From Bacillota bacterium (lineage in GTDB: Bacteria > Bacillota > Clostridia > Clostridiales > Clostridiaceae), in NCBI GenBank assembly GCA_023399035.1, contig JAEWQX010000081.1, positions 1 through 39,027 on the forward strand: a stretch of 39,027 nt of DNA, written 5' to 3'. How positions within the stretch are numbered: the stretch's first letter is position 1; each line of letters starts with the position of its first letter. Position numbers and translations under genes: made by a program. The notes beneath the pieces were generated by a model, which saw only the letters and a list, made by a program, of their open reading frames with translations, was not told where the DNA came from and did no database searches. Positions 1 to 7,986 of the stretch are shown here, in pieces.

Positions 1-120
1 TATTATTTTTTGCTTTTTTACGTAATTAACCGTCTATATAACAACCATAATTAAATTTTCCCCCATTATAATTTTAGCTTTTATAAAATAGTAATTATTT
101 AAAATAATTCCAGTAATGAA

Positions 121-149
121 TAAAAGCTGGAATATAACTCCAGCTTTTA
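121..149 (-). terminator. Hairpin terminator of the cell-wall-binding repeat gene
   Basis: Perfect 11-bp inverted repeat (TAAAAGCTGGA / TCCAGCTTTTA) with a 7-nt loop, starting 14 nt past the stop codon of the upstream minus-strand gene. The minus-strand tail is only moderately T-rich. The remaining bases from 1 to 120 are AT-rich and show no gene. Confidence 0.65.
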
Positions 150-162
150 TATATATATTTAA

Positions 163-912
163 CTATTCTATTATTATACCTATAGAATCATCTAGAATTT
201 TTATAGTAATATTCTTGCCATCTATATTTAAATATCTGTCTTCTTTTATATCACTAATTTCATCCAATAACCTTTGTCCATTTCCAGGAAGTACACATTC
301 AAATATCTTCTTTAAATTATCGTTAAACATGTTTCCGTTTTTTCTCAAAGATATAGTGCATGAACCACTATCAAATACATTTACTGCCGCATACTGTTCA
401 TTTCCTTCCATTCCATCATACCAGATGTATCTATACATTGATGAATACTTTGAATCTGAACTGTCATAATCAATGATGCGTTCCACAGAACTATATCCAA
501 TATTTTTAATTGCTGAATTTACATCATTGTTATCACGCACTATATTTACAGGCAGAGAATTTGTCCATGCTCCATTATCATTTAAGTAATAATCTCCGAT
601 ATAACACCCATGAGCCATTTTTCCATCACCATATAGGTAATACCAGTTATTATTATCTAAAATCCATCCTGTCTGCATTATTCCATCATGGTTAAAATAA
701 TACCAACTGCCATCATTATCTTTAAACCAGTTTGTTTTCATAGCACCATCTTTTACATATATCCATTGTCCATCATTGCAATGCCATCCGTCCGAATAAC
801 TGGATACTTTATTTCTTTTAGATCCCGATGCATATACATCATCTGTATTTACTGAGATTGCTATATTAAGTGCTGCTAATAATAATGCTAACTTCTTTAT
901 ATTTTTTTTCAT
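163..912 (-). CDS. Secreted protein with cell-wall/choline-binding-type repeats
   Basis: 249 residues. The N-terminus (MKKNIKKLALLLAALNIAIS) is a signal peptide, with likely cleavage after about residue 29. Residues about 42-117 carry three to four aromatic repeats of the cell-wall-binding / choline-binding type (for example NWFKDNDGSWYYFNHDGIM and GWILDNNNWYYLYGDGKM). Such repeats usually hold exported proteins on the cell surface by binding wall polymers. The C-terminal half (about 118-249) matches no domain I recognise, so the function beyond wall attachment is unknown. The start is supported by GAGGTGAT 8 nt upstream of the ATG. The gene stands alone, with its own terminator. The final repeat is degenerate. 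Confident for export and repeats, not for activity. Confidence 0.8.
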   Translation of the reverse strand: MKKNIKKLALLLAALNIAISVNTDDVYASGSKRNKVSSYSDGWHCNDGQWIYVKDGAMKTNWFKDNDGSWYYFNHDGIMQTGWILDNNNWYYLYGDGKMAHGCYIGDYYLNDNGAWTNSLPVNIVRDNNDVNSAIKNIGYSSVERIIDYDSSDSKYSSMYRYIWYDGMEGNEQYAAVNVFDSGSCTISLRKNGNMFNDNLKKIFECVLPGNGQRLLDEISDIKEDRYLNIDGKNITIKILDDSIGIIIE

Positions 913-1028
913 AATGTTATCACCTCATAATTCATCGTTATTATAAAACCATATAATAAAGTTTCCTATATCTCTGCATATAATATTATATCACCCAATT
1001 GCCAATATTTATTGAATTCATATAAATT

Positions 1029-1061
1029 TAAGACCTGCTTAATATTATATACAAGTCCTTA
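1029..1061 (-). terminator. Possible terminator at the end of the pab operon
   Basis: Imperfect hairpin spanning the pabC stop codon (minus strand TAAGGACTTG with CAGGTCTTA, one bulged G and one G-T pair). The tail is AAATTTATATG. Weak, but no better terminator is seen after pabC. Confidence 0.3.
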
Positions 1062-1770
1062 CCTTTAAGTATTCTCTCAAAATATAATCAGCACATTCTC
1101 TCTTATCAAAATAATGTTCTTCAAATCTATAAACTGGCATTATACCCATTAATGAATTTGTTAAGAACATTTCATCAAAGCTGCATACTTCATGAGGATA
1201 AATAACTTTTTCTTCAACATCATATTTTTTCATAATATATTTTCTCATTGTTCCATCAAGAATCCCGCATGATGAAAATGGTGTTACAATCTTCTTATCC
1301 TTAACAAAAAATATATTTGTTGTTGCACCTTCTGTAAGCTGACCTTTTGAATTTATAAATACAGGTTCATCATATCCTTTTTTACATGCGCTTCTTTTTT
1401 CTAAAATATTATCACCATAATTTAGAGATTTTATATATGTAAATACTGAGGTTTCATTCCTAACAACAGAACTTAATCCTGTCGAAAATCCAATTTTATA
1501 TTTATCTTGTGTATAATTATTCTCTCTGCATTGATATATTGTATTTTTCTCTGAAACTATAATTTTAAGCACTCCATTTTTCATTGGATTTTCTTTTATA
1601 TAGCTATACACTTTTTCCTTTGTAACTTCCATTTTAATATGCAGAACCTCTGCACCATGTCTAAGCCTGTCAAGATGATAATCAAGCAGTACTGCATGAT
1701 TATCAATTACTGATATTGTTTCAAATACTCCTAACCCAAATGAATAGCCCTCATCAAATATAATATCCAT
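1045..1770 (-). CDS. pabC: Aminodeoxychorismate lyase (class IV PLP aminotransferase fold)
   Basis: 241 residues, a fold-type IV PLP enzyme. In this context it should convert 4-amino-4-deoxychorismate to p-aminobenzoate plus pyruvate for folate synthesis. The PLP lysine is probably Lys114 in TYIKSLNY. The family motif LTEGATTNIFFV, which contacts the cofactor, follows about 30 residues later. The N-terminus (DEGYSFGLGVFETI) is typical of the family. It is the third gene of pabA-pabB-pabC and starts 11 nt after the pabB stop, with AAGGAG placed about 6 nt before the ATG. D-amino acid and branched-chain aminotransferases share the fold, but the operon decides for PabC. Confidence 0.88.
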   Translation of the reverse strand: MDIIFDEGYSFGLGVFETISVIDNHAVLLDYHLDRLRHGAEVLHIKMEVTKEKVYSYIKENPMKNGVLKIIVSEKNTIYQCRENNYTQDKYKIGFSTGLSSVVRNETSVFTYIKSLNYGDNILEKRSACKKGYDEPVFINSKGQLTEGATTNIFFVKDKKIVTPFSSCGILDGTMRKYIMKKYDVEEKVIYPHEVCSFDEMFLTNSLMGIMPVYRFEEHYFDKRECADYILREYLKVRTCI

Positions 1771-1781
1771 TTTTTCTCCTT

Positions 1782-3131
1782 TTACTTCATTGCTTCTAAT
1801 AATGCTTTTGCTTTCTGTAATGTTTCTTCATATTCAAATTCTAAGTCTGATTCACAGGTAATACCGCCTCCCACTCCAAGGTAATAGTGATCATCTTTAT
1901 AAAGTGCTGTTCTTATTATTATGTTTAAATCACAATTTCCATCTAGAGTAATATATCCAAATGATCCTGTATAAATTCCACGGCGTCCATTTTCAAGTTC
2001 ATCTATTATTTCCATTGCTCTTATCTTAGGAGCACCTGTAATAGATCCCCCTGGAAAAGCTGCCTCTATAAGATCAACTACATTTAATTCTTCTTTCAGC
2101 TTTCCTCTTATTTCAGATACAAGATGAAATACTGTTGCATATTCTTCAACAGTAAACAGCTCATCAACTATGACTGACCCCTTTTCACAAACCCTATTCA
2201 AATCATTTCTTTCAAGGTCAACAATCATAAGCAGTTCACTTCTATCCTTTTCAGAATTCTTTAATTCATTTCTAAACTCATTATCCTCTTTTAAATTCTT
2301 TCCTCTAGGTCTTGTTCCTTTTATGGGTCTTGTGCTTATTATTGAATCCTTCATTTTTAGGAATCTCTCTGGTGATGCACTGACTATCTTAAAATCACCA
2401 TAATTCATGTATCCTCCAAATGGTGATGGATTATTACTTCTGAGAGTTTTAAATACACTATACGGCGGCTTTCTGCTATGAACCTTAAGCTGCTGTGTCA
2501 TATTACCTATATATACATCACCTTCTATTATGTACTGTATCATCTTATCTACTACATTTTTATATTCATCTTTTTCAAAATTTGCAGATACTTCAATCTC
2601 ATAATCAGAATTGTTTATTTGAAATTTATCCTTATATGATTTTATTTTATTTTCTATTTCTCTGACTGATTTAATTGAATCTTCTACTACACCATTTCCA
2701 ATTATGTATGTTTCTTTATTTTTAATGTCTTCAATTATGAAATTATCATAAAAGTTAAATATACATTGAGGCACATTAGTATCATCCTTATGCCTGGTAG
2801 ATATATTTTCATTTTTTCTTCCATAATCATATGATAAATATCCTATAGCACCTGATACTATTGGAAGATCAGTATCATTATAGTCTTTGTTTTCATCAAT
2901 ATATTTTTTTAAATATTCCTCAAATGATAATTTGCTGTGTTTTCCATTGACATAAAGATCATTTTCTATAACAGTTAAGTTCAAATAAGAATTTAAAGCA
3001 ATAATAGAGTAATTCCCCATATTATTTTCTAAAGAAGAATCTAAGAATACTGCATTATTTTCTTTATAAAAAATATCAAATATATCGCCTGCTTTTTTAT
3101 AGTCATCTAATTTTAATATAAATCTATTCAT
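1782..3131 (-). CDS. pabB: Aminodeoxychorismate synthase, component I
   Basis: 449 residues from the chosen ATG. It aminates chorismate to 4-amino-4-deoxychorismate using ammonia from PabA. The chorismate-binding C-terminal half shows PERFLKM, TRPIKGTRPRG and GGSITGAPKIRAMEII (about 361-376). Lys271 in PIKGT separates PabB from anthranilate synthase TrpE, which has alanine there; in characterised PabB this lysine is the nucleophile. The ATG overlaps the pabA stop in ATGAATAG. An in-frame GTG 21 nt upstream would give a longer protein, but GGTGGAAAG lies at the right distance from the inner ATG. The overlap suggests translational coupling with pabA. Confidence 0.93.
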   Translation of the reverse strand: MNRFILKLDDYKKAGDIFDIFYKENNAVFLDSSLENNMGNYSIIALNSYLNLTVIENDLYVNGKHSKLSFEEYLKKYIDENKDYNDTDLPIVSGAIGYLSYDYGRKNENISTRHKDDTNVPQCIFNFYDNFIIEDIKNKETYIIGNGVVEDSIKSVREIENKIKSYKDKFQINNSDYEIEVSANFEKDEYKNVVDKMIQYIIEGDVYIGNMTQQLKVHSRKPPYSVFKTLRSNNPSPFGGYMNYGDFKIVSASPERFLKMKDSIISTRPIKGTRPRGKNLKEDNEFRNELKNSEKDRSELLMIVDLERNDLNRVCEKGSVIVDELFTVEEYATVFHLVSEIRGKLKEELNVVDLIEAAFPGGSITGAPKIRAMEIIDELENGRRGIYTGSFGYITLDGNCDLNIIIRTALYKDDHYYLGVGGGITCESDLEFEYEETLQKAKALLEAMK

Positions 3132-3717
3132 GATCTTTCCACCATTCTTCACTTAAGTTTATAAAATTTCTAAGCAGTTCATGACCATACTGAGTCATTA
3201 CTGCTTCAGGATGAAATTGAACTCCATAAACTGGATATTCCTTATGAGAAACTGCCATTATTGCATTATCCTCGCTCCTAGCATCAACCTTCAAATCATC
3301 TGGAAGACTTTTTTCCTCTATTACAAGTGAATGATATCTTGTCACTAAATATGGACTTTCAATATTTCTAAAGAGATTTTCTCCATTGTGGAAAATCTTA
3401 GTTACCTTTCCATGCATAGGCTTACTTCCTTTTTCAACAACAGCACCATATTCATATCCTATTATCTGATGTCCAAGACAGACGCCAAGAATAGGAATTT
3501 TATTCGAGAATTTCCTAACAACATCTCTGCATATTCCGCTATCTTTTGGACTTTTAGGTCCTGGTGATATTATTATTCCCTTTAAATTATTCATTTGTGA
3601 AATTTCATCAATTGTTATTTTATCATTTCTTACTACTTTTACATCTTCATTTAATTCATCAAGATACGCCTTAAGGTTATATACAAATGAATCATAATTA
3701 TCAATCATTAAATACAT
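3124..3717 (-). CDS. pabA: Aminodeoxychorismate synthase, glutaminase component II
   Basis: 197 residues, class I glutamine amidotransferase. It hydrolyses glutamine and passes ammonia to PabB. Visible parts: the oxyanion strand SPGPKSP, the nucleophile Cys80 in ILGVCLGHQ, and the His-Glu pair His169/Glu171 in VQFHPEAVMT. AAGGAG six nt before the chosen ATG decides this start over an upstream in-frame one that would add 16 residues. It overlaps pabB by 8 nt. Some bacteria share this subunit between PabB and TrpE; no trp genes are present here, so its partner is presumably PabB. Confidence 0.93.
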   Translation of the reverse strand: MYLMIDNYDSFVYNLKAYLDELNEDVKVVRNDKITIDEISQMNNLKGIIISPGPKSPKDSGICRDVVRKFSNKIPILGVCLGHQIIGYEYGAVVEKGSKPMHGKVTKIFHNGENLFRNIESPYLVTRYHSLVIEEKSLPDDLKVDARSEDNAIMAVSHKEYPVYGVQFHPEAVMTQYGHELLRNFINLSEEWWKDHE

Positions 3718-3751
3718 CTTTATCTCCTTATATTCAGAAATCATTTTACTA

Positions 3752-3780
3752 AGTATAATATACACTATTAATTATGTTAA
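3752..3780 (-). promoter_or_regulatory. Sigma-A promoter of pabABC
   Basis: TTAACA, 17-nt spacer, TATACT on the minus strand, about 35 nt upstream of the pabA ATG. The predicted leader is short (about 28 nt), leaving little room for leader regulation. Confidence 0.55.
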
Positions 3781-3885
3781 TGAAATTAAATATAATTATA
3801 TAATCTAAGATTTCTTATCGAAATTTTCACAATAATATATTAATTAACTTAAATACAAATTATAAACATAAATTCTGGATAATAT

Positions 3886-3918
3886 AACTGCCCCTTGTTT
3901 GACTAACAAGGGGCAGTT
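3886..3918 (-). terminator. Strong hairpin after the GGDEF/HD-GYP gene
   Basis: Perfect 14-bp stem (AACTGCCCCTTGTT / AACAAGGGGCAGTT) with loop TGACT, beginning 4 nt past the stop codon. The minus-strand tail lacks a clear T-run, so it may act partly as a 3'-end stabiliser. Confidence 0.7.
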
Positions 3919-3922
3919 GCAT

Positions 3923-5632
3923 TTAATTATATTCTTGAGATACCTTAAAATAATTATTCTTATCATTTCTCTTTATTACTTCAACAAATGCCTTAACAAT
4001 TTGCGGATCAAAGTGTGTTCCACTGCATCTTTCAAGTTCTAATATTCCCTCACTATAACTCTTCCTCTTATTGTAAGGCCTATTTGATGTCATTGCATCA
4101 AAACTATCAATGACTGTAAGGATTCTCGCAAGATATGGAATTTCTTTATCTTTCAATCCATTGGGATAACCTGTTCCATCATATTTCTCATGATGACTTA
4201 TAATTAATGGAATAAGCATTTGTAATGATTTAACTGATTTTATTATTTCTACCCCATTAGCAGGATGTTCCTTAAGTACTTCCCACTCATCATTTGTAAG
4301 TCTCATTTTCTTTATCAATATATCTTTACTAATATTTATCTTCCCTATATCATGCATATAAGCTCCATAAATTAATATATTTTTATCATTTTCACTTAAC
4401 TTTAATTTATCAGCCAGCATTCTTCCATATGCTACAACTCTTTCTACATGTCCATAAGTATATCTATCTTTAGCATTTATAACACTTATTAAAGTTTTTA
4501 TTGATGTTACAAGTTCTATATCTTTCTCATCAATATTGGATTTGATTTCATCTAGTATTGATACATATGCTTCAACTCTGTTTTTGTAGAAAAATTTTGC
4601 TCTGTACAAAGCATCATCCGCACTTTTTATCAAGTCAATATCATTTTGTGCTTTATCAGGGTAAACTGATACACCTATAGAAACTGTCAATTTCCCATTT
4701 GGCTGATTTTCCTCACCATCGAAATGTGAATTTTCTATTTCTTTTCTCAAATTTTCAGCAACATCTAATGCTTCTTCTTCAGTAGTATCTGGTAATATTA
4801 CAGCAAATTCCTCTCCTCCATATCTTGCAGCAACATCTCCATCCCTTATATTTAATTTAATTATTTCTGCTACCCTTTTTAATACATAATCACCCTTTTG
4901 ATGACCATATATATCATTATAGTTCTTAAAATAATCTATATCTATAAAAATCATTGATACAGGACTCTTTGCCTTTTCTCCGATTTTGATTTTCTCCATC
5001 AGTATTTCACAGAAATATCCATGATTATTAAGTTCAGTTAGCCAGTCAATATTTATAAGGCTTTCCAGTTTTTCTATGTGTTGATTTTCTATTTTAACAT
5101 AAAACCCCAACGGCCAAGCAGTTAGAAAGAATACTCCTGCTAAAATTAAATCATCCTGAAAATAATTACTTACTTCAGTACTTGGTATTAAGAGAATATC
5201 CATCGCTAAAATAATAAAAGTTGCAAAAGTTGATGCTATTAGTCCCTGCTTCATTCCAAATTGGATTGTCGTTGTTATTATTATAAATAAATATAAAAGC
5301 TTATATTGTGTTTCTTTTAATCCACATATTAATATTATTACAGAAAAAATAACAATAAATAAAGACGTTTCAATATTACTCAAAGTTGATTTACTAGTAT
5401 AAATTTTGTTCTTATTTGAAAAAGTCCATATATAATAAGTTAAAATTATTATTATCATTGGTACACAAAAAAATACATATTGATTACATTCTTTCATGTC
5501 TAATAAAGCTGCACTAATGCTTGTATTAAATGTTCTACATAAAATTATACCAATAAATAAAAGTGATGATACTTTTACTATAGATACTATATCATTTATT
5601 TTGTTTTTCTTATCATTTTTTACATTTCTCAT
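3923..5632 (-). CDS. Membrane diguanylate cyclase with HD-GYP phosphodiesterase domain
   Basis: 569 residues. About five or six transmembrane segments (residues about 20-180) precede a GGDEF domain and an HD-GYP domain. The GGDEF signature is GGEEF (about 272-276), and an inhibitory-site RxxD (RDGD) sits five residues ahead, so cyclase activity with product inhibition is expected. The HD-GYP part keeps MHDIGK (about 426-431) and HHEKYDGTGYP (about 480-490), the metal-binding set of active c-di-GMP phosphodiesterases. Both halves therefore look catalytically intact, which makes the net direction unpredictable. The start is the ATG with GAGGG 8 nt upstream; an in-frame ATG 15 nt earlier contains that ribosome site and is less likely. 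It lies next to the agr operon but is a separate unit. Confidence 0.9.
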   Translation of the reverse strand: MRNVKNDKKNKINDIVSIVKVSSLLFIGIILCRTFNTSISAALLDMKECNQYVFFCVPMIIIILTYYIWTFSNKNKIYTSKSTLSNIETSLFIVIFSVIILICGLKETQYKLLYLFIIITTTIQFGMKQGLIASTFATFIILAMDILLIPSTEVSNYFQDDLILAGVFFLTAWPLGFYVKIENQHIEKLESLINIDWLTELNNHGYFCEILMEKIKIGEKAKSPVSMIFIDIDYFKNYNDIYGHQKGDYVLKRVAEIIKLNIRDGDVAARYGGEEFAVILPDTTEEEALDVAENLRKEIENSHFDGEENQPNGKLTVSIGVSVYPDKAQNDIDLIKSADDALYRAKFFYKNRVEAYVSILDEIKSNIDEKDIELVTSIKTLISVINAKDRYTYGHVERVVAYGRMLADKLKLSENDKNILIYGAYMHDIGKINISKDILIKKMRLTNDEWEVLKEHPANGVEIIKSVKSLQMLIPLIISHHEKYDGTGYPNGLKDKEIPYLARILTVIDSFDAMTSNRPYNKRKSYSEGILELERCSGTHFDPQIVKAFVEVIKRNDKNNYFKVSQEYN

Positions 5633-5716
5633 ATAATAATCCCTCATAAAAAAACTGCATTATATATTTTTAATAAGTTATCTACAATTTTTTATCACTG
5701 TACCTTCCTAAATGTT

Positions 5717-5767
5717 AGAATAATAACTAAATGAGATCAATAAATGATCTCATTTAGTTATTATTCT
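5717..5767 (-). terminator. Terminator of the agr operon
   Basis: Very long 23-bp inverted repeat (core ACTAAATGAGATCA / TGATCTCATTTAGT) with a 5-nt loop. The outer arm overlaps the stop codon of the AgrD gene. Confidence 0.75.
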
Positions 5768-5886
5768 TCTCTTAAACTTTTAGGTTCTTCTGGTTGATAA
5801 TGTCCCCAGAAACATGCTGAAGTAGCTACTATTGAAGCTATTACAGTAGCAAATGTTGCTAATCCCATTAAAATCTTATGTTTCAT
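5761..5886 (-). CDS. agrD: AgrD-type cyclic lactone autoinducer precursor
   Basis: 41-residue peptide gene directly downstream of agrB. The N-terminus (MKHKILMGLATFATVIASIV) is an amphipathic/hydrophobic leader. The middle ATSACFWGHYQPEEPKSL has the clostridial AgrD layout: a single Cys25 that would form the thiolactone with a downstream residue, then the acidic, proline-containing tail (QPEEPKSLREE) that AgrB removes. The mature ring is probably CFWGH or CFWGHY; the exact ends cannot be read from sequence. GGGTG lies about 7 nt before the ATG. The order agrB-agrD and the short gap support co-expression. Easy to miss because of its size. Confidence 0.88.
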   Translation of the reverse strand: MKHKILMGLATFATVIASIVATSACFWGHYQPEEPKSLREE

Positions 5887-5918
5887 TCATTTCACCCACT
5901 TTCAATGTATTTCTTTAG

Positions 5919-6542
5919 TTAAATATTATCTAACTTTCCCAATATTAAATGACCCTTTTCAGTTAACGAAAATACCTGCCATATTAATCCCATATAAATA
6001 CACATTGAATAAGTTAAAAATACATATTTTCCAGTTAATAAATATGCTGATATATTAATTATTACAATCCCTAAATATATAGTTGTTATAATGATTGATT
6101 TTTTTTTCAGCTTAATTTTCTTTTTCGGATTTTTAATTGGCTTAGATGGACTATCTACAGGTGCTAATTTATAAATAATATAGTAAGCATATACAAAGAC
6201 ACTAATGCCTATTAATAAATTCAAGTCACATTTCACACTTATTCTCTTTGCTATCAATGCCATTAGAATAGTGCTTATGGTTCCTATAACTGCACACCTT
6301 TCAGGAGAACTTGCATGAACTCCTCCTGACGTTTTCCTCAATATACTTGTTGTAAATGATATTATTAATGCTTCTAAAAAGACATTAAATATTGCACCAA
6401 AAAATGCTACTAATACTATACATATAATCATATGTATAAAAGCAAATATACCGTAATTAATTACAGATTTTTTTTCTTCATCTAAATTTAACTCTATAGC
6501 AATATAATCTGAAATATTTCTGCACACTTCTTCAATCTTCAC
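5919..6542 (-). CDS. agrB: AgrB-type peptidase processing the autoinducer precursor
   Basis: 207 residues, an integral membrane cysteine endopeptidase that cleaves the AgrD C-terminal tail and helps form the thiolactone. The catalytic pair is visible in SGGVHASSPERCAVI: His76 and Cys83, matching the His-Cys pair of characterised AgrB. The PVDSPSKPI loop and about five hydrophobic segments complete the family pattern. The start appears to be GTG, overlapping the upstream gene by 11 nt. GGGAG lies about 13 nt upstream, rather far, so translation may depend on coupling. Third gene of the four-gene agr operon. Confidence 0.92.
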   Translation of the reverse strand: MKIEEVCRNISDYIAIELNLDEEKKSVINYGIFAFIHMIICIVLVAFFGAIFNVFLEALIISFTTSILRKTSGGVHASSPERCAVIGTISTILMALIAKRISVKCDLNLLIGISVFVYAYYIIYKLAPVDSPSKPIKNPKKKIKLKKKSIIITTIYLGIVIINISAYLLTGKYVFLTYSMCIYMGLIWQVFSLTEKGHLILGKLDNI

Positions 6543-6996
6543 AGCATTTATATCTCCCTTTTTTTAAATAATAGATTGTAGTAACTATTGCAAAGCATAT
6601 TATCGATGGAAGACCACATACTGTTTTTAATACTACATCCGCCATTATTGTTTCTAATCCGTCTTTAAAAACAATATTTAATATAAATACATTAAACCAT
6701 TCACATATAAATAATCCTATTGTTATTATCAATGAAGATTTAATTGATAAAATTATATCTGCTTTGTTTATTCTATCCATAATAATAATCATTATAAATA
6801 TTCCAAGTATAGTATTTACTCCGTAATTTATTGGTAACATCCTTACTCCATATTCAAATATCCCAAACATAATACTTGAAATGACATACCTCTTTATACT
6901 AATTTTCATATTACATAATGCAAATAAGGCAAACATTAATATAAATGCTTCTGGAATTATTCTTACTAGGAACTCAAATAATGTTAATCTTAACAA
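6532..6996 (-). CDS. Small membrane protein resembling a sensor-kinase input domain
   Basis: 154 residues with about five transmembrane helices and no kinase, HATPase or other soluble domain. The stretch FEYGVRMLPINYGVNTILGI followed by a hydrophobic helix and ICEWFNVFIL resembles, from memory, the N-terminal membrane region of AgrC-like clostridial histidine kinases. Here it ends after the membrane part. It lies between a DUF5317-like gene and agrB, overlapping both. The start is TTG within the preceding stop region (TTGTTAA), with AGGGG about 10 nt upstream. It may be a receptor, a chaperone for the signal peptide, or an export component. The function is unproven. Confidence 0.6.
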   Translation of the reverse strand: MLRLTLFEFLVRIIPEAFILMFALFALCNMKISIKRYVISSIMFGIFEYGVRMLPINYGVNTILGIFIMIIIMDRINKADIILSIKSSLIITIGLFICEWFNVFILNIVFKDGLETIMADVVLKTVCGLPSIICFAIVTTIYYLKKGRYKCCED

Positions 6997-7544
6997 CTAG
7001 ATTTTCCCCTTTCACTATTAATTTTTTTTATAGAATTGTATATAATCATGAACACAAAAATCCTCATACATATATCTCCTATACTTAGAATCGTATATCC
7101 CAAATCTATAAAATCTGTTAAAAACTTAACTTTAGTTTCAGAAGAGCCCAGGATATGAATATCATTTATCATCTGATATTTTTCTAAAGTAGCCCGTCCA
7201 GTTAAATATGATAACGATTGATATACAGGCATAAATCCACCATTAGCTTTTATGGCTATATCATTTAATACTCCTCCTAAAATAACAAAGAAGGATCCTT
7301 TTATAGCTGTAGTATATAATTCATATCTATATACCAGCAATAAATAACACATTAAATATATAGAGGTGAACTTGTTAATAACTTCAATGACTCCATAATA
7401 TCCTTCAAAAGAAATAACTTGTCCCAAAAGTGTAATTACTTCAAATATAATTATTGGATAAATTGCCCACGAAGAAAATATTCCTATTATTTTATTTCCT
7501 TTCAGCTTTGCATATAATAAAGCTAATATTATTGTCTCCGGCAT
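6990..7544 (-). CDS. DUF5317-like membrane protein, first gene of the agr operon
   Basis: 184 residues with four to five membrane segments. The motifs ANGGFMPV and, near the end, NDIHILG...TKVKFLTDFIDLG and ILSIGDICMRIFVF match the pattern I recall for DUF5317 membrane proteins, whose role is unknown. AAGGAGG four nt before the ATG gives a strong start. It overlaps the next gene by 7 nt, so the four genes form one unit. A role in signal peptide export or sensing is possible only by association. Confidence 0.65.
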   Translation of the reverse strand: MPETIILALLYAKLKGNKIIGIFSSWAIYPIIIFEVITLLGQVISFEGYYGVIEVINKFTSIYLMCYLLLVYRYELYTTAIKGSFFVILGGVLNDIAIKANGGFMPVYQSLSYLTGRATLEKYQMINDIHILGSSETKVKFLTDFIDLGYTILSIGDICMRIFVFMIIYNSIKKINSERGKSSC

Positions 7545-7720
7545 ATTGCCTCCTTAAATTATTATATAACACTTATTATGTTAACCTTACATTATTATAT
7601 ATTATATTACTTTTTTTCCTTTTTTCTACCTTTTAAGTAATTATTACATATTATTCTATAAAAATATTATTTATGATAACTATTCATACAGTATACGAGG
7701 ATTTATATATTTATAAATAA

Positions 7721-7774
7721 AAAAATAACACATAAGCTTAATGTACTTTCATACAAAAACTTATGCGTTATTTT
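7721..7774 (-). terminator. Terminator of tRNA-Leu
   Basis: Inverted repeat (AAATAACGCATAAG / CTTATGTGTTATTT on the minus strand, with one G-T pair) and a 23-nt loop, followed on the minus strand by a T-rich tail (TTTTTATTTAT). It lies just past the tRNA-Leu 3' end. On the plus strand the same pair would be an A-C mismatch, so the hairpin suits minus-strand RNA. Confidence 0.7.
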
Positions 7775-7788
7775 CACCAAAACTACTA

Positions 7789-7874
7789 TGGTGCAGGTGA
7801 CGGGACTTGAACCCGTACGCCTCGAAAGCACAGGCTCCTTAAACCTGCGTGTCTGCCGATTCCACCACACCTGC
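7789..7874 (-). tRNA. tRNA-Leu (anticodon UAA)
   Basis: 86 nt including an encoded CCA. Acceptor stem GCAGGTG / CACCTGC with discriminator A. The anticodon loop TTTAAGG gives UAA. A long variable arm, as expected for a class II tRNA-Leu, and a T-loop GTTCAAG are present. Reads UUA leucine codons, common in this AT-rich genome. Confidence 0.96.
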
Positions 7875-7890
7875 ATATCTTACTTAAATA

Positions 7891-7919
7891 ATAATAATCT
7901 ATTTTTCTTATTTTTTCAA
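7891..7919 (-). promoter_or_regulatory. Sigma-A promoter of tRNA-Leu
   Basis: TTGAAA, 17-nt spacer, TATTAT on the minus strand, with the -10 ending 16 nt before the tRNA 5' end. Confidence 0.6.
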
Positions 7920-7933
7920 GTATTTTTAATAAT

Positions 7934-7974
7934 ATTGTGAAAGAATCAGCTAACTCTACTAATTCTTTCACAAT
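7934..7974 (-). terminator. Terminator of the lytic transglycosylase gene
   Basis: Perfect 13-bp stem ATTGTGAAAGAAT / ATTCTTTCACAAT, starting about 13 nt after the stop codon. The minus-strand tail is A/T-rich (ATTATTAAAAATACTT). It separates the gene from the tRNA-Leu promoter. Confidence 0.65.
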
Positions 7975-7986
7975 TATGTCCTGTAA

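Noticed and set aside
7786..7971. 61-codon minus-strand frame over tRNA-Leu
   Set aside because: It is the translated tRNA-Leu gene (CRCGGIGRHAGLRS pattern), a common false gene.
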